This document shows, one piece after another, positions 24,370-32,175 of a stretch of 64,000 nucleotides of DNA (position 1 is its first letter; each line of letters opens with the position of its first letter). Both the position numbers and the translations under genes were made by a program. The notes under the pieces are model-generated. The model did no database searches. It saw nothing but the letters and a program-made list of their open reading frames with translations, and was not told the DNA's origin. Origin of the DNA: Rhodospirillaceae bacterium (GTDB lineage Bacteria; Pseudomonadota; Alphaproteobacteria; Rhodospirillales; Rhodospirillaceae); the NCBI GenBank assembly GCA_040219235.1, contig JAVJSV010000012.1, forward strand, positions 310,001 to 374,000, read 5' to 3'.

Positions 24370-26067
24370 ATGACGCACCCCAATAAGAGTGACGACGCCA
24401 AAGCTCAACACGCAAATGCTCAACAAGCTTTGGGCATGTTCCAAAGCCTGCTTGGTTCTGAGGGTGTGATCACCGACGCCGCAGAGCTGACGTATTATTC
24501 CACCGACATTTCCGGCGAGGGCGAGGTCAAGCCCCTGTGTGTGTTGCGGCCCATCGCGGTCGATCAATTGTGCCAGGCTGTCACCATTGCCGGCGGATTG
24601 GGTCTGCCCCTGATTCCCCGCGGCGCGGGCATGTCCTACACCAAGGGGTACCTGCCGGAAGCCGAGAACACCGTGATGATCGATCTCAGCCAGTTGACCG
24701 AGATCGAAGAAATCAACGAGAAAGACATGGTCGTCACCGTGCAGGCGGGGTGCACCTGGGGCGCGTTGTACGAAGCGCTAAAAAAGCGCGGTCTTCGCAC
24801 GCCTTACTTTGGGCCGCTGTCCGGTCTCACCTCCACCGTCGGCGGCGCCGCCAGCAACAATGCCACCTTTTTCGGCTCTGGCGCTCATGGGGCCATGGCC
24901 GATAACGTGATTGGTCTGGATGTGGTCCTGGCCGATGGCTCCTTGCTCGAAACCGGCTCGTCCAGCGCCGACGGTCGCCTGCCCTTTATGCGCCACTTTG
25001 GACCCGACCTCACGGGATTGTTTCTCGGCGATTGCGGGGCCTTTGGCATCAAAGCGCGCATCACCATGCCACTGATCGCCATGCCCGCGGCGGAAGAACA
25101 TCTGTCCTTCGCCTTTGAAAACATCGAAGACATTGCCCTGGCACATACCGCGCTCGCCCGTGAAAACGTTGTGGCCGAGCAATGGGGCATCGATCCGGTC
25201 GGCAACCAGCATCTCGCTGCCAGAGGCTTTGATTTTCTTGAGGGGCTTGGGTTTGTAAAAGATGTGGCCGCGGCTTCAGAAAAACTTGCCGGGGCGGTGA
25301 CCAATGTCACCAAGCTGTTGATTCAAGGTCAGCGCTTTGCAGATCGAACGGGTTATGCCTTGCATGTGGTGGTGGAGGGGATTGATGCCCGCGACGCCGA
25401 AGCCAAAGCCGATCGCGTGCGCCGCATCTGTTTGCCGATGGCGCTGAAAGAACTGCCCAACACTATTCCAAAAGTCACCCGCTCAAAGCCCTTCCGTCCC
25501 ATCAAAGCCTTGCTCGGTCCGGAGGGCGAAAACTGGTTGCCGGTTCACGGCATGTTCCCGCTGTCCAGCGCGGCGGAAGTGTCGGCCATCACCGATGAAT
25601 ATTTCTCCCGCCATGCGGAATTGATGGATCAACACAGCATCACATTTTCCTATCTCACCTCCGCCACGGCCACGTCCTATTTGATCGAGCCCATGTTCTA
25701 TTGGAAAGACCGGCTGCACGCGTTTCATCAGCGTCATGTGACGCCCGAGCAAAAAAAGACCTATGGCAAAACCAAGCCCGATCCCGAAACCCGCGAAGTG
25801 GTAATGAAACTGCGGCGCGATCTCGCCGGCCTGTGGGATGCCTTTGGGGCCAGTCACCATCAGTTAGGCCGGCAATACCCGTATGCCAGTCAGTTGTCGT
25901 CCGCGGCTCTGGCTGTGGCGGTGTCCATCAAAGCGGCGCTTGATCCCAAGGGTATTATGAACCCGGGCGTGCTAGAGCTCACCGGTAAAGGCCAGGGCGT
26001 CAAAAAGATGACCAAGTTCCCCGAATTCCCTCAGGACTTGCTCAAGGAAGAATGGAAAGTGCGTTAG
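24370..26067 (+). CDS. VAO-type FAD-linked oxidase (4-cresol dehydrogenase-like)
   Basis: 565-residue flavoprotein with an FAD-PCMH domain: IPRGAGMSYTKGYLP near residue 85, then TVQAGCTWGALYEALKK and GPLSGLTSTVGGAASNNATF near 150. The C-terminal part resembles the vanillyl-alcohol oxidase/4-cresol dehydrogenase flavoprotein domain and ends with the DPKGIMNPGVL motif common to that family. No signal peptide. It lies 36 bases after the amidohydrolase operon with its own AGGAAGAG site, and is likely part of the same catabolic unit, oxidising a para-alkyl phenol or a hydroxy acid. The last codons are duplicated directly downstream. Confidence 0.85.
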   Translation: MTHPNKSDDAKAQHANAQQALGMFQSLLGSEGVITDAAELTYYSTDISGEGEVKPLCVLRPIAVDQLCQAVTIAGGLGLPLIPRGAGMSYTKGYLPEAENTVMIDLSQLTEIEEINEKDMVVTVQAGCTWGALYEALKKRGLRTPYFGPLSGLTSTVGGAASNNATFFGSGAHGAMADNVIGLDVVLADGSLLETGSSSADGRLPFMRHFGPDLTGLFLGDCGAFGIKARITMPLIAMPAAEEHLSFAFENIEDIALAHTALARENVVAEQWGIDPVGNQHLAARGFDFLEGLGFVKDVAAASEKLAGAVTNVTKLLIQGQRFADRTGYALHVVVEGIDARDAEAKADRVRRICLPMALKELPNTIPKVTRSKPFRPIKALLGPEGENWLPVHGMFPLSSAAEVSAITDEYFSRHAELMDQHSITFSYLTSATATSYLIEPMFYWKDRLHAFHQRHVTPEQKKTYGKTKPDPETREVVMKLRRDLAGLWDAFGASHHQLGRQYPYASQLSSAALAVAVSIKAALDPKGIMNPGVLELTGKGQGVKKMTKFPEFPQDLLKEEWKVR

Positions 26068-26095
26068 CACTAAAAAAAGTGCGTTAGCACTAAAA
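26056..26095. repeat. 20-bp perfect tandem duplication of the oxidase gene end
   Basis: AAAGTGCGTTAGCACTAAAA occurs twice back to back (26056-26075 and 26076-26095). The first copy contains the last three codons and TAG stop of the oxidase gene; the second repeats the TAG 20 bases on in another frame. A third GTGCGTTAG appears at 26272. Confidence 0.95.
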
Positions 26096-26124
26096 CAAAA
26101 GGTGCGGTGACTTTTTCTGCCGTC

Positions 26125-26147
26125 ACCCTCGGACGTGTTCCGGGGGT
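26125..26147. repeat. Palindromic intergenic element, copy 1
   Basis: A 9-bp stem (ACCCTCGGA with TTCCGGGGGT, one G-T pair) encloses a 5-base loop CGTGT and is followed by CCAG. It has the same arrangement as the elements at 26186 and 28420, so a dispersed repeat family is likely. Confidence 0.6.
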
Positions 26148-26160
26148 CCAGAGTAAAAAA

Positions 26161-26220
26161 GCGCTGACCGAACATTTTGCTCTGGATGCTCGGACTAAAT
26201 CCGAGCATGGCATATCAATA
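26161..26220 (+). repeat. 60-bp diverged direct repeat, left copy
   Basis: Starts GCGCTGACCGAACA and ends CATGGCATATCAATA. It aligns without gaps to 26964-27023, with 40 of 60 positions identical by hand count; the ends are far better conserved than the middle. The two copies flank the 2H phosphoesterase-like gene. Confidence 0.55.
26186..26208. repeat. Palindromic intergenic element, copy 2
   Basis: Perfect 9-bp stem ATGCTCGGA / TCCGAGCAT with the 5-base loop CTAAA. It lies about 40 bases after copy 1, in the gap before the 2H phosphoesterase-like gene. There is no T-run, so it is not a standard terminator. Confidence 0.7.
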
Positions 26221-26301
26221 GGCCAGTAAAACTGTAGGACGTGGCTCGTGCAAAACAAAGAGTGCGTTAGACCGGTCAAAAGTAAGTGTGTAAATAGGGT
26301 C

Positions 26302-26940
26302 ATGTCTTTTTTAAATCAGCAGTCGTCCGGTATCACAACCGCGGTCGACGCACACATTAATCAACCCACATTCGCTATTAATTTTATCGCGCAGCCTGAC
26401 GGTGCGTTCCGCCAATCTCTTGCGCGGATGCAACAGGCGTTGGCCGCTGATATGCCACCCGGTGTGTTTACCTGCCCCTTGGGCTCGCTTCATTTAACGG
26501 TGGTGCCGCTCATCTGGGCGCGTGGAACCTATGCCTTTGATGTGCGTCAGTGGTGGTCTGATCATCTGGTTACAAGCGTCGATTTTCTCGAGGGCCTTTG
26601 CGACAAATCTTCGGCCGTGACGATGATCTGCGCCGGCCTCGAGGTTTACCCCAGTGCAATCGTGTTGCGCTTCGAGCCATCGCCCGCGCTTATCGCCCTG
26701 CGGCAGCAGATATTTAACAGCGGCAAATTCGACGCTGTGATTTTGGAAAAGCCAAACTTCTTTCATATCACTCTGTTCAGGTTTGAGGTCGCCATGCCGC
26801 TGTCAGACATCGCCGGTATCGTTGACCGGCACACCCAGATGCCGCCCAATTGGACCATTGATCAATTGCAGCTCTGTCAGGAAGACGTGTATCCGTCTTT
26901 GCAGACCAAAGAGATTGCGTCATTTCAACTGGCGCGCTGA
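26302..26940 (+). CDS. 2H phosphoesterase / 2'-5' RNA ligase-like protein
   Basis: 212-residue protein with two HxT motifs spaced as in the 2H phosphoesterase superfamily: LHLTVVPL near residue 65 and FHITLFRF near 156. These His-Thr pairs form the catalytic site for cyclic phosphodiester or RNA-ligase-like chemistry. No other domain is visible. ATG at 26302 is preferred; a GTG at 26248 would add 18 basic residues without family character, and neither has a strong ribosome site. It is flanked by 60-bp diverged direct repeats and sits between two flavoenzyme genes. Substrate unknown. Confidence 0.72.
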   Translation: MSFLNQQSSGITTAVDAHINQPTFAINFIAQPDGAFRQSLARMQQALAADMPPGVFTCPLGSLHLTVVPLIWARGTYAFDVRQWWSDHLVTSVDFLEGLCDKSSAVTMICAGLEVYPSAIVLRFEPSPALIALRQQIFNSGKFDAVILEKPNFFHITLFRFEVAMPLSDIAGIVDRHTQMPPNWTIDQLQLCQEDVYPSLQTKEIASFQLAR

Positions 26941-26963
26941 CAAGACGCCTACGAGCGCAACGC

Positions 26964-27023
26964 GCGCTGACCGAACACACGCGCCAGAGGGCTCGGCATT
27001 ACGCAACGCATGGCGTATCAATA
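26964..27023 (+). repeat. 60-bp diverged direct repeat, right copy
   Basis: Partner of 26161-26220. The first 14 bases (GCGCTGACCGAACA) are identical and the last 16 nearly so (one change). It lies directly before the monooxygenase ribosome site. Confidence 0.55.
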
Positions 27024-27044
27024 AGCATATTGAGAGGGAGCGTT

Positions 27045-28310
27045 ATGCAAGACCGAGCCAGCATAGATCAAAACCGCGTTATCATCGTCGGCGGCGGGCC
27101 AGTGGGCATGATCACCGCCTTACGTTTGGCCCAGCTGGATATTCCCGTGGTGGTGCTGGATGCCGAGGCGGAAACGCCCACGGCCCATCGGGCCGCCACC
27201 ACCCATTCCTCTACACTCGATCTGTTGGACACGGTGGGTTTAACCGATGAAATCATCGCGCAAGGGTTAACGGCGCGCTACTTTCAATACCGCTACCGCA
27301 CCACCAATGAGGTCTTCGCCGAGTTTGATTTTGGCCGCTTGGCCGATGAAAGCAATCACCCCTACGCCGTCCAGCTCGAGCAACATAAAACCGTCGCCAT
27401 TGCCCTGGCCGCCGCTGAAAAGTTTCCGCACTTCGCATTTCATCGCGAGCATGAGGTGGTCGAGGTCATCAATGCAGAAGATCACGCTGGTGTGGTCACG
27501 CAAACGCCGGCCCAAGGGAATCAAAAGAGCGAGCGGCAAGCCTGGCGCAGCCGCTATGTTATCGGCTGCGACGGTGGCCGCTCCACTGTGCGCAAATCGC
27601 AAGACATCAATTTCCCCGGCTTCACCTGGGAAGAACGCTTCATCATCGTCGCCTCGTACTTTGATTACGAAGCCGCCGACAACTACTGCTATCGCAACTA
27701 TCTGGCCGATCCAGAACAATGGTGTTCGGTGTTTAAAATTCCAGGGCCGGATGAGGACGCCAACACCAACGGCATGTGGCGCAATCTGTTCCCGGTGATC
27801 ACCGATGATCCCGACGAGGTGGTCACCTCCGAGCCCTACATCCGCAACATGATCAACACCTGTTTTCCCTATGCCAAAAACCTCGAGATCGTGCACAGCA
27901 ATCTCTACACCGTGCATCAGCGTGTGGCCGAGAGCTTCCACAAAAACCGCATCATGCTGGCCGGCGATTCCGGGCACATCAACAACCCCCTCGGTGGCAT
28001 GGGCATGAACTCGGGCATTGCCGATGGTCTGAACCTCGCTGAAAAAATCGGCCAGGTGTGGCGCGGCGAGGTGACAGACGCTCAGGCCCTGTTCGCCCAA
28101 TACGACCGTCAACGCCGCCCGCTCGCGCAAAAATATGTCCAGGCCCAATCCATCCAAAATAAAGAGACCCTCCAGGCCAAAGACCCAGCGAAAGCCAACG
28201 CCCGTTTTGAAGAGATGCGCAAAACTGCCGACGACCCCAAACGCCACAAGGCGTTTCTGATGAACGCGTCGCTCATCAACATGGTCCGCGAAGCGGCGGC
28301 GATCGCGTGA
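27045..28310 (+). CDS. FAD-dependent aromatic monooxygenase (PHBH/PheA-like)
   Basis: Class A flavin monooxygenase of 421 residues expected to hydroxylate an aromatic substrate with NAD(P)H. It shows the FAD dinucleotide motif VIIVGGGPVGMITALRLAQ near residue 12, the DG motif YVIGCDGGRSTVRK near 172 and the GD motif MLAGDSGHINNPLGGMGMNS near 304. The C-terminal thioredoxin-like domain of full phenol hydroxylases is missing, so it resembles the shorter members. ATG at 27045 has GAGAGGGA upstream and was preferred to a TTG five codons earlier. It fits an aromatic-compound pathway with the neighbouring VAO-type oxidase, ligase and amidohydrolases. Confidence 0.88.
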   Translation: MQDRASIDQNRVIIVGGGPVGMITALRLAQLDIPVVVLDAEAETPTAHRAATTHSSTLDLLDTVGLTDEIIAQGLTARYFQYRYRTTNEVFAEFDFGRLADESNHPYAVQLEQHKTVAIALAAAEKFPHFAFHREHEVVEVINAEDHAGVVTQTPAQGNQKSERQAWRSRYVIGCDGGRSTVRKSQDINFPGFTWEERFIIVASYFDYEAADNYCYRNYLADPEQWCSVFKIPGPDEDANTNGMWRNLFPVITDDPDEVVTSEPYIRNMINTCFPYAKNLEIVHSNLYTVHQRVAESFHKNRIMLAGDSGHINNPLGGMGMNSGIADGLNLAEKIGQVWRGEVTDAQALFAQYDRQRRPLAQKYVQAQSIQNKETLQAKDPAKANARFEEMRKTADDPKRHKAFLMNASLINMVREAAAIA

Positions 28311-28343
28311 ACGCGAGAAAATAAATAAAGTAGGGCGGCACAC

Positions 28344-28407
28344 ACCCAACCTGTCACCCTCGGGCTTGACCCCCCACCCAACCTGTCACCCTCGGGCTTG
28401 ACCCCCC
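28344..28407. repeat. 32-bp tandem duplication with half-palindromes
   Basis: Two back-to-back identical 32-base units (28344-28375 and 28376-28407) beginning ACCCAACCTGTCACCCTCGG, followed by the start of a third (ACCTAACC). Each holds CACCCTCGGGCTTGACC, the left half of the palindromic element seen intact nearby. Confidence 0.9.
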
Positions 28408-28419
28408 ACCTAACCGGAC

Positions 28420-28442
28420 ACCCGTGGATTTAGTCCGAGGGT
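28420..28442. repeat. Palindromic intergenic element, copy 3
   Basis: ACCCGTGGA / TCCGAGGGT stem (one mismatch and one wobble pair in nine) with the 5-base loop TTTAG, followed by CCAGGG. Same geometry as the elements at 26125 and 26186. Confidence 0.6.
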
Positions 28443-28586
28443 CCAGGGCCACCGGCGCAAATCTTTCAGGTGCGGCTATCCACACGGTGCGCACAGTCGC
28501 CCCAGTGCCGTAATCTCGCTCATTCACATTTGACCTGCCACACTTCTGCCGCTCTACTTCCCTCCTTCATGTGAGGAGTGCGCGCC

Positions 28587-29441
28587 ATGTCTAGACTTCT
28601 GTTGATCCCCCTGCGATCCATCGTGGCCCTTACCGTGCTGTTGGCGCTGTCGCTGGCGGGCGCGAGCCTTTCAGCCAAAGAAAATGTGCTGATCATCGGC
28701 GGCGCGGGCAACACGGGCGCGGCCCTCGCCAAGCTGCTCATCGCGCGCGGCGATTCCGTCACCGCCTTCGTCCGCCCCTCTACAGATCGCTTCCGCCTGG
28801 ACGGCGTCCCGGTCGACTACGTGGTCGGCGATGCCATGGTGGCAGAAGATGTTGCAGCCGCGCTCGCGGGCAAGCAGTTCTCGGTCATCATCGATACCAT
28901 CCAGATTCTCGATGTCACCGATCAGGTTAGTTATACGCGGCTGTACGCGAACTTTGTGCCGGTGGCGAAACGCATGGGCGTCAAACAGTTTCTCATTCTG
29001 GGCGGCGGCTGCAGTGACCGCCCGCGCGAAGACTGCCCCTTGAGTCCGCCGCTCTACACAGTGGCCAGCAATATGACCATCGCCGAGTATATTTTGCGCG
29101 GCTCTGGCGTGCCCTATACCATCCTCCGTATTGGCGCGTTGATGCCCGGCGGACCGGATGATCCGGATGCTGAATTGCGCACCGGCACGTCCTATTTCAC
29201 GACGGATCTCACCAAATTCGGAGGCATCTGGCGGGGGGATCTGAACGATCAAATCGTCGCCTGTACTGGCAACGCTGACTGCATCAACAAGATTTTCGTC
29301 ATTGATGATCCCACCATGAAACCGCAGCTCGATCACTGGTTGTGCAAGCGCAGTTACGAAACCGACACCATCAACTTTTATGACGCCCGTTGTGGCGATA
29401 TGCCGCCGCTTGCGGTAAAGAAAGCGGAGATGAACCAATGA
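28587..29441 (+). CDS. Exported Rossmann-fold (atypical SDR/NmrA-like) protein with paired cysteines
   Basis: 284 residues. A Sec-type leader (ALTVLLALSLAGASLSA) precedes a dinucleotide-binding strand VLIIGGAGNTGAALAKLL, so the mature protein would start about nine residues before a GxxGxxG motif. The rest follows atypical short-chain dehydrogenase order (GDAMVAED, LILGGG, YTILRIG). It has exactly six cysteines, all after residue 130 and in close pairs: GCSDRPREDC, CTGNADC and the pair in LCKRSYETDTINFYDARC. Such pairing suits disulfides outside the cytoplasm. GAGGAG precedes the ATG. It overlaps the DUF1838 gene by ATGA. Confidence 0.78.
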   Translation: MSRLLLIPLRSIVALTVLLALSLAGASLSAKENVLIIGGAGNTGAALAKLLIARGDSVTAFVRPSTDRFRLDGVPVDYVVGDAMVAEDVAAALAGKQFSVIIDTIQILDVTDQVSYTRLYANFVPVAKRMGVKQFLILGGGCSDRPREDCPLSPPLYTVASNMTIAEYILRGSGVPYTILRIGALMPGGPDDPDAELRTGTSYFTTDLTKFGGIWRGDLNDQIVACTGNADCINKIFVIDDPTMKPQLDHWLCKRSYETDTINFYDARCGDMPPLAVKKAEMNQ

Positions 29442-30385
29442 CCGACCTCTCGCGCCGAAATATTCTTGCCGCCGCAGCGACGGTCGCAGCGTCTCCCGCT
29501 CTGCTGGCGACCCGCGATGCCCGCGCTCAAACGCAAGACGCTGACCTGCCGCTGTTGACTTACACAACACCGGCGGAACACGTCCGCGCCTTTCTTAAAC
29601 TCCACGCCAGTCTGGAGACGGAAACCGTCTACTACACTTACGCCGGCACACTCGAGGCGATGGTGCCGGGCCAAAATATCGTCAATCTGTGTTCCACCAC
29701 CACGCTCATTCGCCGCGATGTCGAGGTGCGCCCGGAAGGCCATCGCATCCGCATTTGGGAAGGCACCGTCTATCACCGGCCCGGAGAAACCGTGGCGCTG
29801 GAGGAATTCGAGAATCCCTTGAACAATCGCCTGGTGCGTCCCTTTCATCAGCGCGAAGGGCGTGGCGAAGCGCTGTGGACAGACACCGGCCCAAGTTTTA
29901 TCCGTCACGATGGCGAGCGGGTGTCCCGCTATGGCCCCGGCAATCCGTTCAAACTGGAGTGGCATCAGTCCGGCGAACGCCTCTGGATGTCGCGCTATTC
30001 GTCCGGCGTCTATGCCAAGCACCCCCTGAATGCAGAAGAGTGGCCGCTGGAGTTTGTCGGGCCCGACCTGATTTATTCCGAGAAAACCACCAACAACGGC
30101 CTGATCCGTGAAATGGCTGATCCCGCAATTGTTAATGCCTCGTCCACCTATTCCATGAGCGTCGTGATGTTGTGGTGGCCGTGGCTGCTGATGGGCCAAA
30201 CGCCGGGCCATCTGCTGTGGAACACGCAAGGCGTGAAGCTGTCGTCGCTGGACACCATTCCCAGCGCCACCCGCCAGATGCTTGAGTCGGTTCATCCCGC
30301 CCTGTTTGAAACAGGTGTGCCGTGGGAGGGGCGGCATAGTCTGTGGACGGATTATCCGAAAATGCGCACACCCGTGAAGGTGTAG
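29438..30385 (+). CDS. Tat-exported DUF1838 protein
   Basis: 315 residues with a twin-arginine leader (LSRRNILAAAATVAASPALL, cut near DARAQT). The mature part matches DUF1838-type proteins: LPLLTYTTPAEHVRAFLKLH, then a beta-rich region rich in Trp and Tyr (WEGTVYHRP, VVMLWWPWLLMG). DUF1838 has no established function, but members often lie among amidohydrolase and oxidoreductase genes, as here. The start overlaps the stop of the exported Rossmann protein (ATGA), so both are made together and both leave the cytoplasm. They may form one complex. Confidence 0.82.
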   Translation: MTDLSRRNILAAAATVAASPALLATRDARAQTQDADLPLLTYTTPAEHVRAFLKLHASLETETVYYTYAGTLEAMVPGQNIVNLCSTTTLIRRDVEVRPEGHRIRIWEGTVYHRPGETVALEEFENPLNNRLVRPFHQREGRGEALWTDTGPSFIRHDGERVSRYGPGNPFKLEWHQSGERLWMSRYSSGVYAKHPLNAEEWPLEFVGPDLIYSEKTTNNGLIREMADPAIVNASSTYSMSVVMLWWPWLLMGQTPGHLLWNTQGVKLSSLDTIPSATRQMLESVHPALFETGVPWEGRHSLWTDYPKMRTPVKV

Positions 30386-30418
30386 AAGCGAAGGTGTGGT
30401 CGGGTCACACTTGTAACG

Positions 30419-30451
30419 CTTGGGCTTCCTCTTGGGCTTCCTCTTGGGCTT
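30419..30451. repeat. 12-bp tandem repeat, nearly three copies
   Basis: CTTGGGCTTCCT at 30419 and 30431, then CTTGGGCTT at 30443, in the gap between the DUF1838 gene and pyrC. It generates a spurious Lys-Pro-Arg repeat on the opposite strand. Confidence 0.92.
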
Positions 30452-30497
30452 AAGGCGCGCCTGCGCTATACCGGGGCAAATCACATGAGTTCTGTTT

Positions 30498-31565
30498 ATG
30501 CCCAGCTCTGACTCCACACCTGATCGCCTTATCATCCGTCGGCCCGACGATTGGCATGTTCATCTGCGCGATGGGGCCATGTTGGAAGCCGCCGTGGGTT
30601 ATACGGCCCGTCAGTTTGCCCGCGCCATCGTCATGCCCAATCTCAACCCGCCGGTCACCACCGTGGCGGCGGCGACGGCTTATCGCGACCGCATTCTCGC
30701 AGCTCTGCCAGGGGATGTGGATTTTACGCCGCTGATGACCGCCTATCTCACCGATGACATCGATCCCGCCGAAGTCGAACGTGGCTTTACCGAAGGCGTG
30801 TTCACAGCCGCCAAGCTCTATCCCGCCAACGCCACCACCAATTCCTCTTTTGGCGTCACCGATTTTCAGAAACTCTATCCGGTGTTTGCGGCGATGGAGC
30901 GCATCGGCATGCCCTTGCTGTTGCACGGTGAGGTCACCGAAAAACATGTCGATATTTTTGATCGCGAGGCCGCGTTTATTGAACGCACCCTCAGCAAACT
31001 CATCGTCGATTTCCCGGCGCTCAAAATTGTGTTCGAGCACATCACCACGGCCGATGCGGTGAGCTTTGTCCAAGACGCCGGGCCAAACCTGGGCGCGACC
31101 ATCACACCCCATCATCTCATCATCAACCGCAACGCCATCTTCGACGGCGGCATCCGCCCGCACTTTTATTGTCTGCCCATTGCCAAGCGTGAAAAGCACC
31201 GTCTGGCGTTGCGCAAAGCCGCCACCTCGGGCACCGCGAAATTCTTTTTGGGCACCGACTCCGCCCCCCACGCCATCGGCGATAAAGAATCCGCCTGTGG
31301 CTGTGCCGGCATTTTCAACGCCCCGGTGGCGCTGGAATCCTACGCCGCTGTGTTCGAAGAAGAAGACGCGCTGGATAAATTCGAAGCCTTCGCGTCCGAG
31401 AACGGCCCCCGTTTTTACGGCCTGCCGCTGAATACCGGCACGGTCACCCTAGAGCGCACCGCCTGGCAGGTCGACGACAGCCTCCCCGCAGCGGACACCC
31501 AGGTGGTGCCCTTCCAGGCGGGTCAGCACATCAAATGGACGTTTTTTGGTACTGCGAACACGTAG
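30498..31565 (+). CDS. pyrC: Dihydroorotase, class II
   Basis: Third step of pyrimidine synthesis: cyclises carbamoyl-aspartate to dihydroorotate. At 355 residues it is close to E. coli PyrC (348). Metal ligands are visible as [10 protein letters not shown] near residue 15, the carbamylated Lys in [17 protein letters not shown] near 100, [18 protein letters not shown] and LGTDSAPH near 254. No clear ribosome site precedes the ATG. It is a housekeeping gene inside a mainly catabolic stretch and seems to be transcribed separately from the DUF1838 gene about 110 bases upstream. Confidence 0.95.
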   Translation: MPSSDSTPDRLIIRRPDDWHVHLRDGAMLEAAVGYTARQFARAIVMPNLNPPVTTVAAATAYRDRILAALPGDVDFTPLMTAYLTDDIDPAEVERGFTEGVFTAAKLYPANATTNSSFGVTDFQKLYPVFAAMERIGMPLLLHGEVTEKHVDIFDREAAFIERTLSKLIVDFPALKIVFEHITTADAVSFVQDAGPNLGATITPHHLIINRNAIFDGGIRPHFYCLPIAKREKHRLALRKAATSGTAKFFLGTDSAPHAIGDKESACGCAGIFNAPVALESYAAVFEEEDALDKFEAFASENGPRFYGLPLNTGTVTLERTAWQVDDSLPAADTQVVPFQAGQHIKWTFFGTANT

Positions 31566-31612
31566 CGGTACGCACTGAACATGAGTGAAACAGAGGTTAA
31601 GGAGTCACAGGG

Positions 31613-32143
31613 ATGACCCGGTCCTTTGAAGACAGGCTCACCGGCGGGCATCCAAACTCTTTGGGCAACACTGTTCAAGTTGTTGAAACGGTGCTGAAGA
31701 ACCCAAAACGGTTTGACGAATTGTTCAGCTGTTACAGAAGTGACAACCCCATTGTCCGCCTGCGTACGTCCAATGCCATGAAGCGGGTCGAGGCCGAACA
31801 CCACGCTCTTTTGGTGCCGTACATTGATCGTTTTATTACTGAAATTGGTGCCCTTGATCAGGCCTCAGCGCAATGGACGCTTGCTCAATTGTTTCAACGG
31901 CTCGCCGATGACATGAGCCCATCGCAACGCACCGGCGCGCTCAAGATCATGAAACGAAACCTCGCCAAACATGAGGATTGGATTGTCCTGAACACCACCC
32001 TGGAGACCCTTAGCCTTTGGGCGTGCGACACACCGCCTCTGAAAAAATGGCTGGTGCCGCATCTGGAACGCCTGTCGTCAGACAGCCGGAAGTCGGTTTC
32101 TAAAAAGGCGACCAAACACCTGCAAAGCTTTAATGGTACGTGA
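31613..32143 (+). CDS. HEAT-like helical-repeat protein
   Basis: 176 residues, all helical in character, with HEAT-type units such as DNPIVRLRTSNAMKRVEAEH near 45 and WIVLNTTLETLSLWAC near 125. No signal peptide, membrane segment or catalytic motif. AAGGAG lies about 12 bases before the ATG. It may bind proteins or damaged DNA as other small HEAT-repeat proteins do, but nothing in the context points to a partner. It follows pyrC by 47 bases. Confidence 0.65.
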   Translation: MTRSFEDRLTGGHPNSLGNTVQVVETVLKNPKRFDELFSCYRSDNPIVRLRTSNAMKRVEAEHHALLVPYIDRFITEIGALDQASAQWTLAQLFQRLADDMSPSQRTGALKIMKRNLAKHEDWIVLNTTLETLSLWACDTPPLKKWLVPHLERLSSDSRKSVSKKATKHLQSFNGT

Positions 32144-32175
32144 GGGGCGGGACGCCGGGCGTTGGGGGGGGGAAT

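Noticed and set aside
26186-26208. Intrinsic terminator after the VAO-type oxidase gene
   Set aside because: The stem is perfect but no T-run follows on either strand; treated as a dispersed palindromic element.
27267-28349. 360-residue minus-strand frame
   Set aside because: Antisense to the FAD monooxygenase, which shows intact flavin motifs.
26056-28442. CRISPR-like array from clustered repeats at 26-28 kb
   Set aside because: Repeats are tandem or palindromic with no regular unique spacers and no cas genes.
29378-30535. 385-residue minus-strand reading frame with a KPKRKPKRKPKR run
   Set aside because: It is antisense to the DUF1838 and exported Rossmann genes, and its repeat comes from the 12-bp tandem repeat at 30419; no family likeness.
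30450-31271. 273-residue minus-strand frame
   Set aside because: Antisense to pyrC, whose metal ligands are all in place.
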